Origin: Polaribacter glomeratus
GTDB taxonomy: Bacteria; Bacteroidota; Bacteroidia; Flavobacteriales; Flavobacteriaceae
DNA: 64,000 nt
Assembly: GCF_002954665.1 (NCBI RefSeq)
Contig: NZ_MSCM01000001.1
Span: 697,786-761,785 of the forward strand
Direction: 5' to 3'
In this document: positions 24,843-33,849 of the stretch, piece by piece
How the letters are laid out: each line of letters starts with the position of its first letter
Numbering within the stretch: position 1 is the stretch's first letter
Made by a program: the position numbers and the translations under genes
The notes under the pieces: generated by a model
What the model saw: only the letters and a program-made list of their open reading frames with translations
Databases searched by the model: none
Told to the model about the DNA's origin: nothing

Positions 24843-25268
24843 CTATTCAGCTCTTTCCCAATAAGCAGTTTTACCTAATAAAGCGAATCCAATATAGCCT
24901 CTAATTTTTAACTTGTTAGCGTGCTCAAGCTTAATGTAGCATTTGTATATTTTTCCGTTTCTTGGATCTAAAATTTTCCCTCCAGACCATTCGTCATCAT
25001 CCTTCTCTAAACCTGTTAATATGTTTAAACCTAAAATTGGTTTATTTTTATCTTTTCCTTCGCATAAAACGCAGACAGCATTTTTTCTTTCAGGATTTTT
25101 AATTTCTATTATTTTCGCAAAAGCTTTTCCGTTTTTTTCATAGACTTCAATAACCGAATCAACATTACCAGTTTCATCATTTTTAGAATGCCATTTGCCA
25201 AAAATAGTTTGTGCATTTATAGAAATTGTTACTACAAATAGAATTGTACTTAAGATAATTTTTTTCAT
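24843..25268 (-). CDS. DUF2147 family secreted protein
   Basis: A 141-residue exported protein with a signal peptide (1-19, ending INAQ). The body has the DUF2147 pattern: FGKWHSKND near the start, a central block with CVLCEGKDKNKPILGLNIL, WSGGKILDPRNGKIYKCYI, and a final IRGYIGFALLGKTAYWERAE split over two strands. The family is beta-rich and of unknown function, found in the envelope of many Bacteroidota. Two Cys in CVLC could form a disulfide or bind metal. Confidence 0.85.
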   Translation of the reverse strand: MKKIILSTILFVVTISINAQTIFGKWHSKNDETGNVDSVIEVYEKNGKAFAKIIEIKNPERKNAVCVLCEGKDKNKPILGLNILTGLEKDDDEWSGGKILDPRNGKIYKCYIKLEHANKLKIRGYIGFALLGKTAYWERAE

Positions 25269-25409
25269 TTTATTTTTTAAGGAGTTAAAATATTACTGTT
25301 AATAAAAAATACTTTTTTTATAATTAATCTTGATTCTTCAAAAAGGAATGTCAAAATTTAAAATTTTTATAGGTAAGGATATTAGAAACTTTAATAATTA
25401 TGGAGTTCC

Positions 25410-25937
25410 CTAATCATATTTAGCATCAAAATTTGCTTCCCACTTTCCTTGCACTTTTAAAACTTGTTCTATAATATCTCTAACACAACCTTCGCCACCT
25501 TTTTTGTAGGAAATGTATTTTGATATTTTTTGAATTTCTGGAGCTGCGTCATTTGGGCAACACGATAAACCAACCAATTTCATTACTGGATAATCTGGGA
25601 TGTCATCGCCCATGTACAATACATTTTCTGGCTTTAAATTGTATTTCTTTACCAATTCTTTGTATTGCTTAATTTTATCATGTGCGCCTAAATAAATGTC
25701 TTTAATACCTAGATTCGCTAAACGGGTTTTTACACCTTCGTTTGTTCCACCAGAAATAATACAAACGTTATATCCTTTATCAACAGCCGTTTTTAAAGCA
25801 TAACCATCTTTTATATTCATGTGCCTAATTAAGTCTCCGTCAGGCATAATGGTAACCATTCCGTTGGTTAGAACGCCATCCACATCAAAAATTAAAGTAC
25901 TTATATTGGGTAATAATTGCTTGTAACTAATTTCCAT
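25410..25937 (-). CDS. KdsC-like HAD phosphatase (Kdo-8-phosphate phosphatase)
   Basis: HAD-superfamily phosphatase of the small C0 type, expected to dephosphorylate 3-deoxy-D-manno-octulosonate 8-phosphate for LPS core synthesis. The nucleophile motif FDVDGVLTNG is near residue 18, motif II is CIISGG, a conserved Lys lies near 89, and motif III/IV is MGDDIPDYPVM. It is 175 residues with no cap domain, as in KdsC. The isomerase KdsD of the same pathway is at 61186-62154. It is probably in one unit with the upstream DUF2520 gene (60 bases). Confidence 0.88.
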   Translation of the reverse strand: MEISYKQLLPNISTLIFDVDGVLTNGMVTIMPDGDLIRHMNIKDGYALKTAVDKGYNVCIISGGTNEGVKTRLANLGIKDIYLGAHDKIKQYKELVKKYNLKPENVLYMGDDIPDYPVMKLVGLSCCPNDAAPEIQKISKYISYKKGGEGCVRDIIEQVLKVQGKWEANFDAKYD

Positions 25938-25997
25938 ATTTTATTTTATAAAACTTCTAGACTGCGCTCGAAGTAACATTTTTAGTTTGTAAAAGAT

Positions 25998-26696
25998 TTA
26001 ATCAATTGAACTTTGAATTGATTTTGTAAGAATTTTATAAATTTTCTGTTGATTTGAATCCAACAAATTTAAGTGATTTTTTATTGTTTTTTGATCATTT
26101 CTAATCGCTGGGCCCGTTTGTGATTTTTCAGGTGATAAATGTGCAATTTTTGATGCTGTCTCTTTAATTAATGGTTGTAAAATCTCAAAAGGGATATTAT
26201 TTTCTATGCAAATGTCATTCCCTATTTTGTACATATGGTTGGTAAAGTTATTCACAAAAACAGCAGCCACATGCAAGGTTTTACGTTGTTCAGAATTGAT
26301 GGTATAGATTTTTTTTCCTATCGATTTTGCAAGCGTTTCTAATAATGTATAGTCATTTTCATTTTCTGCTTCCAAACAAAAAGGAACTTCGTTAAAATCG
26401 ACTTTTTTATCCTTTGAAAAAGTTTGTAACATGTAAAAAATTCCTTTTTTTGTGCCGTTTTTTAAATCATTCAAAGCAACACTACCCGAAGTATGAACCA
26501 CAAAATCATTTGTAATTTTTGATGAAACTTCTGCAATTGCATCGTCAGAAACCGCAATAATTGTAACATCCGCTTGCGGAATTTTAGTTAACTCCCTAGA
26601 ACTGATTTGCGTAACTTTTATTTTATCAATATGATTAAATGCGTTATATAAATGAGTTGCTACATTTCCTTTTCCAACAAGTAAAACTGATATCAT
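25998..26696 (-). CDS. Rossmann-like and DUF2520 domain protein
   Basis: A 232-residue protein with an N-terminal dinucleotide-binding start (SVLLVGKGNVATHL), VTIIAVSDDAI and VVHTSGSVAL, followed by a helical C-terminal domain with HVAAVFVNNFTNHMY, matching the ProC-like/DUF2520 pair. The family is related to F420 or NADP oxidoreductases and 6-phosphogluconate-type folds, but its reaction is unknown. It precedes the KdsC-like gene, an order often seen in Bacteroidota, which hints at a shared transcript rather than a shared pathway. Confidence 0.8.
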   Translation of the reverse strand: MISVLLVGKGNVATHLYNAFNHIDKIKVTQISSRELTKIPQADVTIIAVSDDAIAEVSSKITNDFVVHTSGSVALNDLKNGTKKGIFYMLQTFSKDKKVDFNEVPFCLEAENENDYTLLETLAKSIGKKIYTINSEQRKTLHVAAVFVNNFTNHMYKIGNDICIENNIPFEILQPLIKETASKIAHLSPEKSQTGPAIRNDQKTIKNHLNLLDSNQQKIYKILTKSIQSSID

Positions 26697-26770
26697 AAAA
26701 CGAAGATATTGTTTTTTTCTAGAAACTAATCAATCGATTTTCTTAATTTAGCTGATATAAAATTTTCGAA

Positions 26771-27928
26771 ATGAATAAAAGTAATAAACTAGGAATAAAT
26801 TCAATATGCGTTCACGTTGGTGAAGTAAAAGATGAGCAATTTAAAGGTGCTATTTCCCCGATTTATATGTCTACTTCTTATGCTTTTGACGGAGTAGATG
26901 TTAAGCGATATCCGCGATATTTAAATACGCCAAATCAAGAAATGTTATGCAAAAAAATTGCGGCTTTAGAGCGTACAGAAGATGCTTTGATTTTTAGTTC
27001 AGGAATGGCGGCTATTTCTAGTGCGATGTTGGCTTTTTTGAAAAGAGGAGATCATGTAATTATTCAGCAAGTAATTTATGGTGGAACGTATAATTTTGTG
27101 GTTACGGAATTTGATAAATACGGAATTGAATATTCTTTTACAGAAAGTGATAAAGCAGCCGATTTTAAAGCTTTAATTAAAGAAAATACCAGAATTTTAT
27201 ATATTGAAACACCTTCAAATCCGTTATTAGGAATTACAGATATGAGGGAAATTGCAGATGTTGCAAAAGAAAAAAATATCATTACAATGATTGATAATAC
27301 GTTTGCATCGCCTATCAATCAAAATCCTGTTGATTTCGGAATTGATATTATTTTACATTCTGCAACAAAATATATGGGTGGTCATTCTGATATTTCTGCA
27401 GGAGCAGTTGCAGCATCCAAAGAACATATTGAGCAGATTTGGAAAACAGCCATTAATTTTGGTGGAAATTTAAGCGATCAAACAGTTTGGTTGTTAGAAA
27501 GAAGTTTAAAAACGTTGAATCTGCGCGTAAAAGAGCAAACTAAAAATGCTCAAATTATGGCAGAATACTTTGAAAGTAATGCAGATATTGATCGCGTTTA
27601 TTATCCGGGATTAAAAAGTCATCCGCAGTACAAAATTGCAAAAAAACAAATGAAAGGTTTTGGTGCCATGTTGTCTTTTGAACTAAAAAAAGGAATTGAC
27701 GCAATGAAATTTCAAAATAGTTTACAGTTAATAAAACCATCGATGAGTTTAGCAGGCGTGGAAAGCACTACGGTGAGTCCAACCCAAACCACACACGCTT
27801 TATTAAGTGAAGAACAGCGTTTAGAAAGAGGAATTAAAGCAGGGTTAATTCGTTTTTCGGTGGGAATTGAAGAAACGGATGATTTAATTGCAGATATTGA
27901 ACAAGCTATAAAAAAAGCAACCAATTAA
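26771..27928 (+). CDS. Trans-sulfuration PLP enzyme (cystathionine gamma-synthase/lyase or methionine gamma-lyase family)
   Basis: PLP-dependent enzyme of sulfur amino-acid metabolism. The PLP Lys is in HSATKYMGGHSD (about residue 200), with the phosphate-binding SSGMAAISSA near 75 and YIETPSNPLLG at about 145. The C-terminal SLAGVESTTVSPTQTTHA block is typical. It is 385 residues. Whether it makes or breaks cystathionine or degrades methionine cannot be decided from these motifs. Its last codons lie inside a palindromic terminator shared with the convergent DUF2490 gene, with which its stop codon overlaps by 2 bases. Confidence 0.85.
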   Translation: MNKSNKLGINSICVHVGEVKDEQFKGAISPIYMSTSYAFDGVDVKRYPRYLNTPNQEMLCKKIAALERTEDALIFSSGMAAISSAMLAFLKRGDHVIIQQVIYGGTYNFVVTEFDKYGIEYSFTESDKAADFKALIKENTRILYIETPSNPLLGITDMREIADVAKEKNIITMIDNTFASPINQNPVDFGIDIILHSATKYMGGHSDISAGAVAASKEHIEQIWKTAINFGGNLSDQTVWLLERSLKTLNLRVKEQTKNAQIMAEYFESNADIDRVYYPGLKSHPQYKIAKKQMKGFGAMLSFELKKGIDAMKFQNSLQLIKPSMSLAGVESTTVSPTQTTHALLSEEQRLERGIKAGLIRFSVGIEETDDLIADIEQAIKKATN

Positions 27929-27942
27929 TTGGTTGCTTTTTT
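27911..27942. terminator. Perfect palindromic bidirectional terminator inside two stop regions
   Basis: Arms aaaaaagcaaccaatt (27911-27926) and aattggttgctttttt (27927-27942) form a 32-bp perfect palindrome. It contains the last codons and the overlapping stop codons of the two convergent genes and ends in A/T runs on both sides. Both proteins therefore end in KKATN. Confidence 0.9.
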
Positions 27943-28605
27943 GCTTAAATCTGTATTAAAAAAGAGTCCAAACTGCAATCTGTCTAAATGTAAATTATTT
28001 ATATAATGACCTAAATACCCAATTTCTAAAGAAATATTTTTTGACGCTTTAAATCCTAAAGAAGAAATAAATCTATTTTCTGCATATAAATTGCCTTTAA
28101 AATTTAAGAAAGATTCATTGCTTGCCATTAAGTAAAAAGTCTGGTTTAATGCGATTTTTGTTTTAAACCGATATCGTATTCTATTTATTAAAGTGTTGAT
28201 TTCCACAGAATTTAAATGTCGATGTTCAAAACGTACACGTTGATAAAAAGGAAAGTTTAAAAAATTAGAGGTGTAAGAAATTTGTTCATAATGTCTATTT
28301 TCTATGGTATTTGGATCAACATCCGAATCAAAAGTTCTATCAATATCTAAATACATATATCCTAAGGTGGCAGTAAATTTATTCGAAATTTTATAATTTG
28401 CGCCAACTGTATAAAGTGTTAGATTATAGTTTTTTAAGGTTTGATAGTTTCGTTCTTCAAAACCTGTAAGAATACTCCAATTATTCGAAATTTTATGAGT
28501 TCCGTATATAAGATACCAACTTCCAAAACTTTGTTCAGTTTTTGTTTGAGCGTTAAAATTTGTAAATGAAATAGAAAATAGGATGAATAAAAATACCTTT
28601 TTCAT
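27925..28605 (-). CDS. DUF2490 family outer-membrane protein
   Basis: A 226-residue protein with a signal peptide (about 1-19, ending NAQ) and a series of amphipathic beta-strands, typical of a small outer-membrane barrel. DUF2490 features include FGSWYLIYGTHKISNNWS near the N-terminus, a central FYQRVRFEHR block with RIRYR, and the late IGYLGHYINN. The family has no known function. Its 3' end overlaps the trans-sulfuration gene at a shared palindrome. Confidence 0.85.
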   Translation of the reverse strand: MKKVFLFILFSISFTNFNAQTKTEQSFGSWYLIYGTHKISNNWSILTGFEERNYQTLKNYNLTLYTVGANYKISNKFTATLGYMYLDIDRTFDSDVDPNTIENRHYEQISYTSNFLNFPFYQRVRFEHRHLNSVEINTLINRIRYRFKTKIALNQTFYLMASNESFLNFKGNLYAENRFISSLGFKASKNISLEIGYLGHYINNLHLDRLQFGLFFNTDLSKKATN

Positions 28606-28668
28606 AATTTTAATAAATTTAAAAAAGTTAGATTTTTATTTGCATAAAAACCTAACCTCAAAAAGAAA

Positions 28669-30282
28669 CTAGAAGTGTTCTCCCAAATGATGGTGTTCAT
28701 CAATTAATGGCCCGCCTTCAATGATATGTTCTGAAGCTTCATTTGCAAATTTTTCAAAATTTAAGTGAAAGAAATGTGCTAAATGGATTGCTTTACTGAT
28801 ATAAGCGCCTTTGTTTAACCAAGTATTCATTGGGTTTAACATTTCTGTAGGAACGTTCGGACAATATTTTGGCATAAACAATCCAAAAATTGGATGTTGC
28901 TCAAACTCGATGGTATCTAAACTTCCGTTTAGGATTTCTGTAATCATTGCTCTTGTATATTTTAATTTTATACGAGAACCAGTGCCATAAGGACCGCCAG
29001 ACCAACCGGTATTAATCAACCAAACATTTACACCAGCTTCTGTCATTTTTTTACTTAACATTTCTGCATATTTCGTTGGATGTAACGGCATAAAAGGTTC
29101 TCCAAAACATGCAGAAAATGAAGGTACAGGCTCTGTAATTCCGGCTTCTGTGCCTGCAACTTTTGCAGTATATCCAGAGATAAAATGATATGCAGCTTGA
29201 CCTGGCGTTAGTTTAGAAACAGGAGGTAAAACACCAAAAGCATCCGCAGTTAAAAAGAAAATATTTGTAGGATTATTTGCGTAAGACGGTTTTGCAATAT
29301 TATCGATGTGGTAAATAGGGTAACTTACACGAGTATTTTGTGTAATAGAACCATCCATATAATCTACATTTCCTTCTTTATCAAAGACAACATTTTCTAA
29401 TAAAGCTCCTGGTTTAATTGCTCTAAAAATGTCTGGTTCTTTTTCTTCGGTTAAATCAATTGCTTTTGCGTAACAGCCACCTTCAAAATTAAAAATAGTA
29501 TTATTAGCCGTCCAACCATGTTCATCATCACCAATTAATTTTCTACTAGGATCTGCGGATAACGTTGTTTTACCCGTTCCTGATAATCCAAAGAAAATGG
29601 CAGTATCTCCATCTTCGCCAACATTTGCAGAACAGTGCATTGGTAAAACATCTTTTTCTATTGGTAAAATTAAATTTAAGGCAGAAAAAATACCTTTTTT
29701 AATTTCTCCTGTATATGCAGAACCTCCAATTAAAGCAATTTTATCAGTAAAATTAATGATAGAAAAATTTCCTTGACGAATTCCGTATGCTTTTGGATCT
29801 TCACAAACATAACCAGGTGCGCATAAAACGAGCCATTCTTCATCAAAATTTGCCAACTCTTCATCCGAAGGTCTTAAAAACATATTAAAGACAAATGAGC
29901 TAGACCAAGGATATTCTGTTACAGTTCTTATATCGGTTTTAAAAGCAGGATCTGCACATACAAAACCATCTCTTACATATAATTCTTTGTTAGATAAATA
30001 GCCTGTAACCTTATTTTTTAATTTATCGAAGTTTTCTTGAGAAACAGGTTTATTTGTTTTTCCCCACCAAACTTTGTCTGTTGTATAAGCATCTTTAACA
30101 ATGAACCTATCTTGAGGCGATCTACCGGTAAATTTACCCGTATTTATTGCTAAAGTTCCGTTTTTGGTTTCTCTACCCATTCCTTTTTCTACAGTTATTT
30201 TTTGCAATATTTCTGGGGATAAGTTCCAGTTTGCGGTTACATTTTTGATTCCGTAGACTTCTAAATTTCTGTTGGTTTTCAT
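28669..30282 (-). CDS. pckA: Phosphoenolpyruvate carboxykinase (ATP)
   Basis: Gluconeogenic enzyme converting oxaloacetate and ATP to PEP and CO2. Length is 537 residues, normal for the ATP form. Motifs: GRSPQDRFIV near the start, the nucleotide loop GLSGTGKTTLSADPSR, the metal-binding LIGDDEHGW, and FEGGCYAKAI. It stands alone between the SLC13 permease and DUF2490 on the minus strand, with no obvious operon partner. Confidence 0.97.
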   Translation of the reverse strand: MKTNRNLEVYGIKNVTANWNLSPEILQKITVEKGMGRETKNGTLAINTGKFTGRSPQDRFIVKDAYTTDKVWWGKTNKPVSQENFDKLKNKVTGYLSNKELYVRDGFVCADPAFKTDIRTVTEYPWSSSFVFNMFLRPSDEELANFDEEWLVLCAPGYVCEDPKAYGIRQGNFSIINFTDKIALIGGSAYTGEIKKGIFSALNLILPIEKDVLPMHCSANVGEDGDTAIFFGLSGTGKTTLSADPSRKLIGDDEHGWTANNTIFNFEGGCYAKAIDLTEEKEPDIFRAIKPGALLENVVFDKEGNVDYMDGSITQNTRVSYPIYHIDNIAKPSYANNPTNIFFLTADAFGVLPPVSKLTPGQAAYHFISGYTAKVAGTEAGITEPVPSFSACFGEPFMPLHPTKYAEMLSKKMTEAGVNVWLINTGWSGGPYGTGSRIKLKYTRAMITEILNGSLDTIEFEQHPIFGLFMPKYCPNVPTEMLNPMNTWLNKGAYISKAIHLAHFFHLNFEKFANEASEHIIEGGPLIDEHHHLGEHF

Positions 30283-30323
30283 GATGTTAATTTTTATTAT
30301 AGTTTCTATTTATTTTAAATGTT

Positions 30324-32162
30324 TTAAAATGGCCAAATAATTGGAACAAGTAGGAGCGTTGTAATTAAAAAGAGAATTAAAAGCGGAAAACCTACTTTAA
30401 AATAATCTACGAACTTATAATCGCCCGAGCTCATTACCATTGCATTTGTGGTTGTGCCAATTGGTGTTAAAAATGCAGTTGATGCACTAATTGCCACTGT
30501 AATTAATAAGGGAGCGGGTGATATTTGTAGAGTGCTTGCTGTTAAAATAACAATGGGAGCCATTAGCACTGCGGTTGCAGAATTGTTTATAAATTGACTA
30601 AACGTAGTGGTTAATAAAAAGATTCCTGCTAATAATAAAGTCGGATTTTCTTTTCCTAAAAGATCAATAATTGAGTTAGAGATCATTACTGCTGTGCCCG
30701 TTTTTTGGATGGCAACTCCCATCGGAATCATTGCAGCAATCATTATTACACTCGTCCAGCTAATTGCTTTGTAGGCTTTAGAAAAAGGGATACAGCCAGA
30801 AAATAAAACGATTCCGGAAGAGATTAAGGCAGCAATAGAACCAGGAACTGCTTTTACAACTAAAAGTACAATCATTAAAATTAAAGCTCCTAATGCGATA
30901 TATGATTTCGGCGTTAATTCATCTACATCTTTTAACATTTCTTCTGGTCTACCAACAACTACTAAATTTTTATGTTGATTTTTTAACTTTTCTATGTTTT
31001 CCCAAGGACCTCTTATAATAAAGCTATCTCCAGAATTTACGGTAATTTCATCCTCTAAATAGGGTTTTCTGTGTCTAGAAGTCGCTAATAATTGAATGTC
31101 ATATCTTTTAAAATATTCATGTAATTTTATTTTTACACCTACTAATTGAGAATTAGGAGTAACCAAAACTTCAGACATGCCAACTTCTTGATTTATTAAG
31201 TTGTTTCTTAATTCACTTTCTGCAGTTTCTTTTGGTAAAAGACCTAATCTAAACGTAATCATCAATTTATTAATATCTTCTGTAGTGCCTTTAACGGTAA
31301 GAATATCATGATATCTTAATTCGGTATCATTTTCTGGTAATTCAATAAAAGGTTGCGTTCCTTTTAATCTATTTGGATGTCTTCTTTTTAAACGGATAAT
31401 ATGAACTTTGTAAGTGTTTTTTAAATCCCATTCACTAATTTTTGTATTAATTAAGGGCGAAATAGATCTAATTCTTAATCTGTAATAATCGTTTTCAATT
31501 TGATATACTTTTATCCATTCATGTAATGTTGTATCAATGTTTATAGGCTTGTTATTGGTTTTGTTGCTTGGTAATAGTTTAAAACCAAAATATCTAAAAT
31601 AGATAAGGGCAATTATTAAAAGCGGTAAACCAATCAACCCAAACTCAAAGAAAGAAAAGCCTTCAAAACCAGCGGCTATTAATGCGTTATTTACAATAAT
31701 GTTTGGTGGAGTGCCTGTTAAAGTCAATAAACCACCAGTGTTTGAGCCAAAAGCAACCGGAATTAATATTTTAGAAGGAAATGTACCAATACTCCAAGCA
31801 GAAGAAATTGTTGCCGGTAATAAAGTAGCTACTGTGCCCGTATTGCTTACAAATCCTGATAAAACACCTGCTCCAAGTGTTATAATCACCAATAATTTAG
31901 GAACACTTTTACCCGCTAATTCTATTAGCTTTTTACCCGCTAAGGCAGTCCATCCTGTTTGAGATAAACCTTCTCCTATTATAAATAATCCTGCAATCAT
32001 TATTACTGTCGGGTTGCTAAAACCACTTAATGTTTCATTTAAATTTAAAATTCCACATAAAAATAAACTCAGCATAGAAACGAGTGCAACAACATCTGGC
32101 GAGTATTTTCCCCAAATAAATAAGCCTATGGTACCTGTTAAAATAACGAGCATTAAAATCAT
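30324..32162 (-). CDS. SLC13 (DASS) family permease with two TrkA_C domains
   Basis: A 612-residue inner-membrane transporter of the divalent anion/Na+ symporter type. Hydrophobic segments fill residues 1-190 and 400-612; between them lie two RCK-C/TrkA_C-like domains (about 210-300 and 310-390, with YHDILTVKGTTEDI and NSGDSFIIRGPWENI). The conserved SNTGTVATLLP and GSNTGGLLTLTGTPPN blocks in the first half and NNSATAVLMAP plus TPIGTTTNAMV in the second match the duplicated SNT motifs. Substrate could be sulfate, dicarboxylate or another anion. It could also start at the ATG three codons later. Confidence 0.85.
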   Translation of the reverse strand: MILMLVILTGTIGLFIWGKYSPDVVALVSMLSLFLCGILNLNETLSGFSNPTVIMIAGLFIIGEGLSQTGWTALAGKKLIELAGKSVPKLLVIITLGAGVLSGFVSNTGTVATLLPATISSAWSIGTFPSKILIPVAFGSNTGGLLTLTGTPPNIIVNNALIAAGFEGFSFFEFGLIGLPLLIIALIYFRYFGFKLLPSNKTNNKPINIDTTLHEWIKVYQIENDYYRLRIRSISPLINTKISEWDLKNTYKVHIIRLKRRHPNRLKGTQPFIELPENDTELRYHDILTVKGTTEDINKLMITFRLGLLPKETAESELRNNLINQEVGMSEVLVTPNSQLVGVKIKLHEYFKRYDIQLLATSRHRKPYLEDEITVNSGDSFIIRGPWENIEKLKNQHKNLVVVGRPEEMLKDVDELTPKSYIALGALILMIVLLVVKAVPGSIAALISSGIVLFSGCIPFSKAYKAISWTSVIMIAAMIPMGVAIQKTGTAVMISNSIIDLLGKENPTLLLAGIFLLTTTFSQFINNSATAVLMAPIVILTASTLQISPAPLLITVAISASTAFLTPIGTTTNAMVMSSGDYKFVDYFKVGFPLLILFLITTLLLVPIIWPF

Positions 32163-32506
32163 AATCTACTGATATTATTGGGTTTTATTCATTCTTTTAA
32201 AAGGTAAATTTATAAGGATTGCTAGTCGATTTTTATGATAAATATCATCCTTCTAAAACTCCTCTAATTTTTGTGATTATGTTAATAAAGGATGCTTATT
32301 TTTAATAAAATCAACAAACGAAAACGTAATAGAAATGTATCTCTTTTAAATAAAGCATTGAATTTTGGTGTTTTAATAGTTTGTTTTTTTAATATTGTTG
32401 CATCAAAAGACTCTTTTTAAATAGAAATGATGTCTATTTGTATTTCTAAATGATTTTTTTCTGATAAAAGGAGAAGTAATTATTGATTTAAATTTGAAAC
32501 ATATTT
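32163..32506. other. Gene-free divergent region, 344 bases
   Basis: This lies between the divergent SLC13 permease and bshB1 genes. I see no coding frame. A TAAATTTG box at 32489-32496 is 10 bases before the bshB1 ATG and could be its -7 element with a very short leader, but no good -33 box accompanies it. Nothing else is recognised. Confidence 0.45.
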
Positions 32507-33223
32507 ATGAAATTAGATATTTTAGCTTTTGGTGCACATCCAGATGATGTAGAGTTAGGCTGTGGAGCAACTATTGCCAAAGAAATTTCTTTAGGAAAAA
32601 AAGTAGGAATTGTAGATTTAACCAGAGGTGAGTTAGGTACTCGTGGTTCTGCAGATTTAAGAGACAAAGAAGCTGCCAATGCTGCGGCAATATTAGGTGT
32701 TACTATTCGTAAAAATTTAGGGTTTGCAGATGGTTTTTTTACGAATGATAAAGAGCATCAATTAGAAATCATAAAGATGATTCGCAAATATCAGCCAGAA
32801 ATAGTGCTTTGTAATGCTATTGATGATCGACATATAGATCATCCAAAAGGAAGTAATTTAGTTTCTGATGCTTGCTTTTTAAGCGGATTAATAAAGGTTG
32901 AAACAGAAGTAGAAGGCAAGTTACAAGATAAATGGCGACCAAAATTAGTGTACCATTATATGCAATGGAAAAACATTGAACCTCAATTTGTTGTTGATAT
33001 TACTGGGTTTATTGATGTTAAAACAAAATCAATATTGGCATATTCGTCTCAATTTTACGATCCAAATAGTAATGAGCCAGAAACACCAATAACAAGTAAG
33101 AACTTTATTGACAGTATTAACTATAGAGCAAAAGATCTAGGAAGATTAATTGGTGTAGATTATGCAGAAGGCTTTACCACAGAGCGTTACGTGGCTGTTG
33201 AAAATTTAAGTAAATTAATTTAA
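32507..33223 (+). CDS. bshB1: Bacillithiol biosynthesis deacetylase BshB1
   Basis: Zn-dependent deacetylase that converts GlcNAc-malate to GlcN-malate in bacillithiol synthesis. The 238-residue protein has the LmbE-like metal site AHPDDVELGCG near residue 10 and the later DDRHIDHPKG, plus the BshB1 loop DLTRGELGTRGSADLRDKEA split across residues 38-58. It stands alone. Its presence indicates that bacillithiol is the low-molecular thiol in this organism, fitting the rich peroxide-defence set. Confidence 0.95.
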   Translation: MKLDILAFGAHPDDVELGCGATIAKEISLGKKVGIVDLTRGELGTRGSADLRDKEAANAAAILGVTIRKNLGFADGFFTNDKEHQLEIIKMIRKYQPEIVLCNAIDDRHIDHPKGSNLVSDACFLSGLIKVETEVEGKLQDKWRPKLVYHYMQWKNIEPQFVVDITGFIDVKTKSILAYSSQFYDPNSNEPETPITSKNFIDSINYRAKDLGRLIGVDYAEGFTTERYVAVENLSKLI

Positions 33224-33254
33224 TATTTTCTTTCATAGAAAAAGAAAAAACATT

Positions 33255-33262
33255 TATATTTG
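33255..33262 (+). promoter_or_regulatory. -7 box of tRNA-His
   Basis: TATATTTG matches TAnnTTTG and lies 16 bases before the tRNA. The -33 region is only T-rich. Confidence 0.6.
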
Positions 33263-33277
33263 CACCCGCAATTATAT

Positions 33278-33352
33278 GGTGGTTGTAGCTCAGTTGGTTA
33301 GAGTATCGGTTTGTGGTACCGAGTGTCGCGGGTTCGAGTCCCGTCTTCCACC
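33278..33352 (+). tRNA. tRNA-His (GTG)
   Basis: All cloverleaf parts are visible: extra G(-1) at 33278 facing C73, D-arm GCTC...GAGT, anticodon stem TCGGT/ACCGA with GTG at 33313-33315, and T-arm GCGGG TTCGAGT CCCGT. The acceptor stem pairs at 1-72, 2-71, 3-70, 4-69 and 7-66 but has two adjacent U-U mismatches at 5-68 and 6-67. CCA is not encoded. A terminator follows 8 bases later. Confidence 0.95.
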
Positions 33353-33360
33353 CAAAATAC

Positions 33361-33392
33361 AAAGTCTTCTCAGAAATGAGAAGACTTTTTTT
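33361..33392 (+). terminator. tRNA-His terminator
   Basis: Arms aaagtcttctca (33361-33372) and tgagaagacttt (33377-33388) pair perfectly around a GAAA loop, followed by a T-run. Confidence 0.92.
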
Positions 33393-33849
33393 GTTTATAG
33401 AAAGAGTGATAATAAGCTTATTTTAAACTAATTACAGTTTAATTGAAAATAGCAATTCAAAATTATCTAAAGATACAAAGTTGTTAAGGTTTATTTTTTA
33501 AATTGTTTATTACTATACTACAATTTATAAAAACGCCCTATGTTTAAATGATAACTGAAGAAAGTGCAGATTTTTTTAATAACTTTTGAACGATTTCTAT
33601 TTCTCTAAATATTTAAACATTTTAAAGATAGCAGCGAAACTGGTTTAAGTTTAAGCTATTTTAGGATTTTTTTGAGAGTCAATTAGGAATCGTAGAAATA
33701 AAAAATCAGCATTATTTTAAGATATTTAGTTGGGGGACTTGGGGGATTCAATACTTTTATAATGCTGATTACAGTATGAATTTACAGTTTTTATTAAGTA
33801 AAAAAAAATTAATGTTGTGAAATAGGGTATTATTGTTGTGTAAAAAAAC
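33393..33849. other. Gene-free region with a G-rich hairpin
   Basis: No coding frame is found in these 457 bases. The notable element is an inverted repeat with arms aatcagcattat (33704-33715) and ataatgctgatt (33759-33770), whose 43-base loop carries GGGGGA twice, 9 bases apart, at about 33732-33746. On the minus strand the arm is followed by five T, so it could terminate the histidine kinase transcript ending at 33850. The rest of the region is unexplained. Confidence 0.5.

Noticed and set aside
25390..25415. Possible third copy of the dispersed repeat (gagttccctaatc)
   Set aside because: Only about nine bases match the end of copy B, and the other two blocks are absent.
32489..32496. TAAATTTG as a firm bshB1 promoter
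   Set aside because: The -33 element is missing and the leader would be only a few bases; kept only as a remark in the gene-free region entry.
33174..33362. 62-codon minus-strand frame over tRNA-His
   Set aside because: The product is a translation of the reverse complement of a tRNA gene, a well-known annotation artefact.
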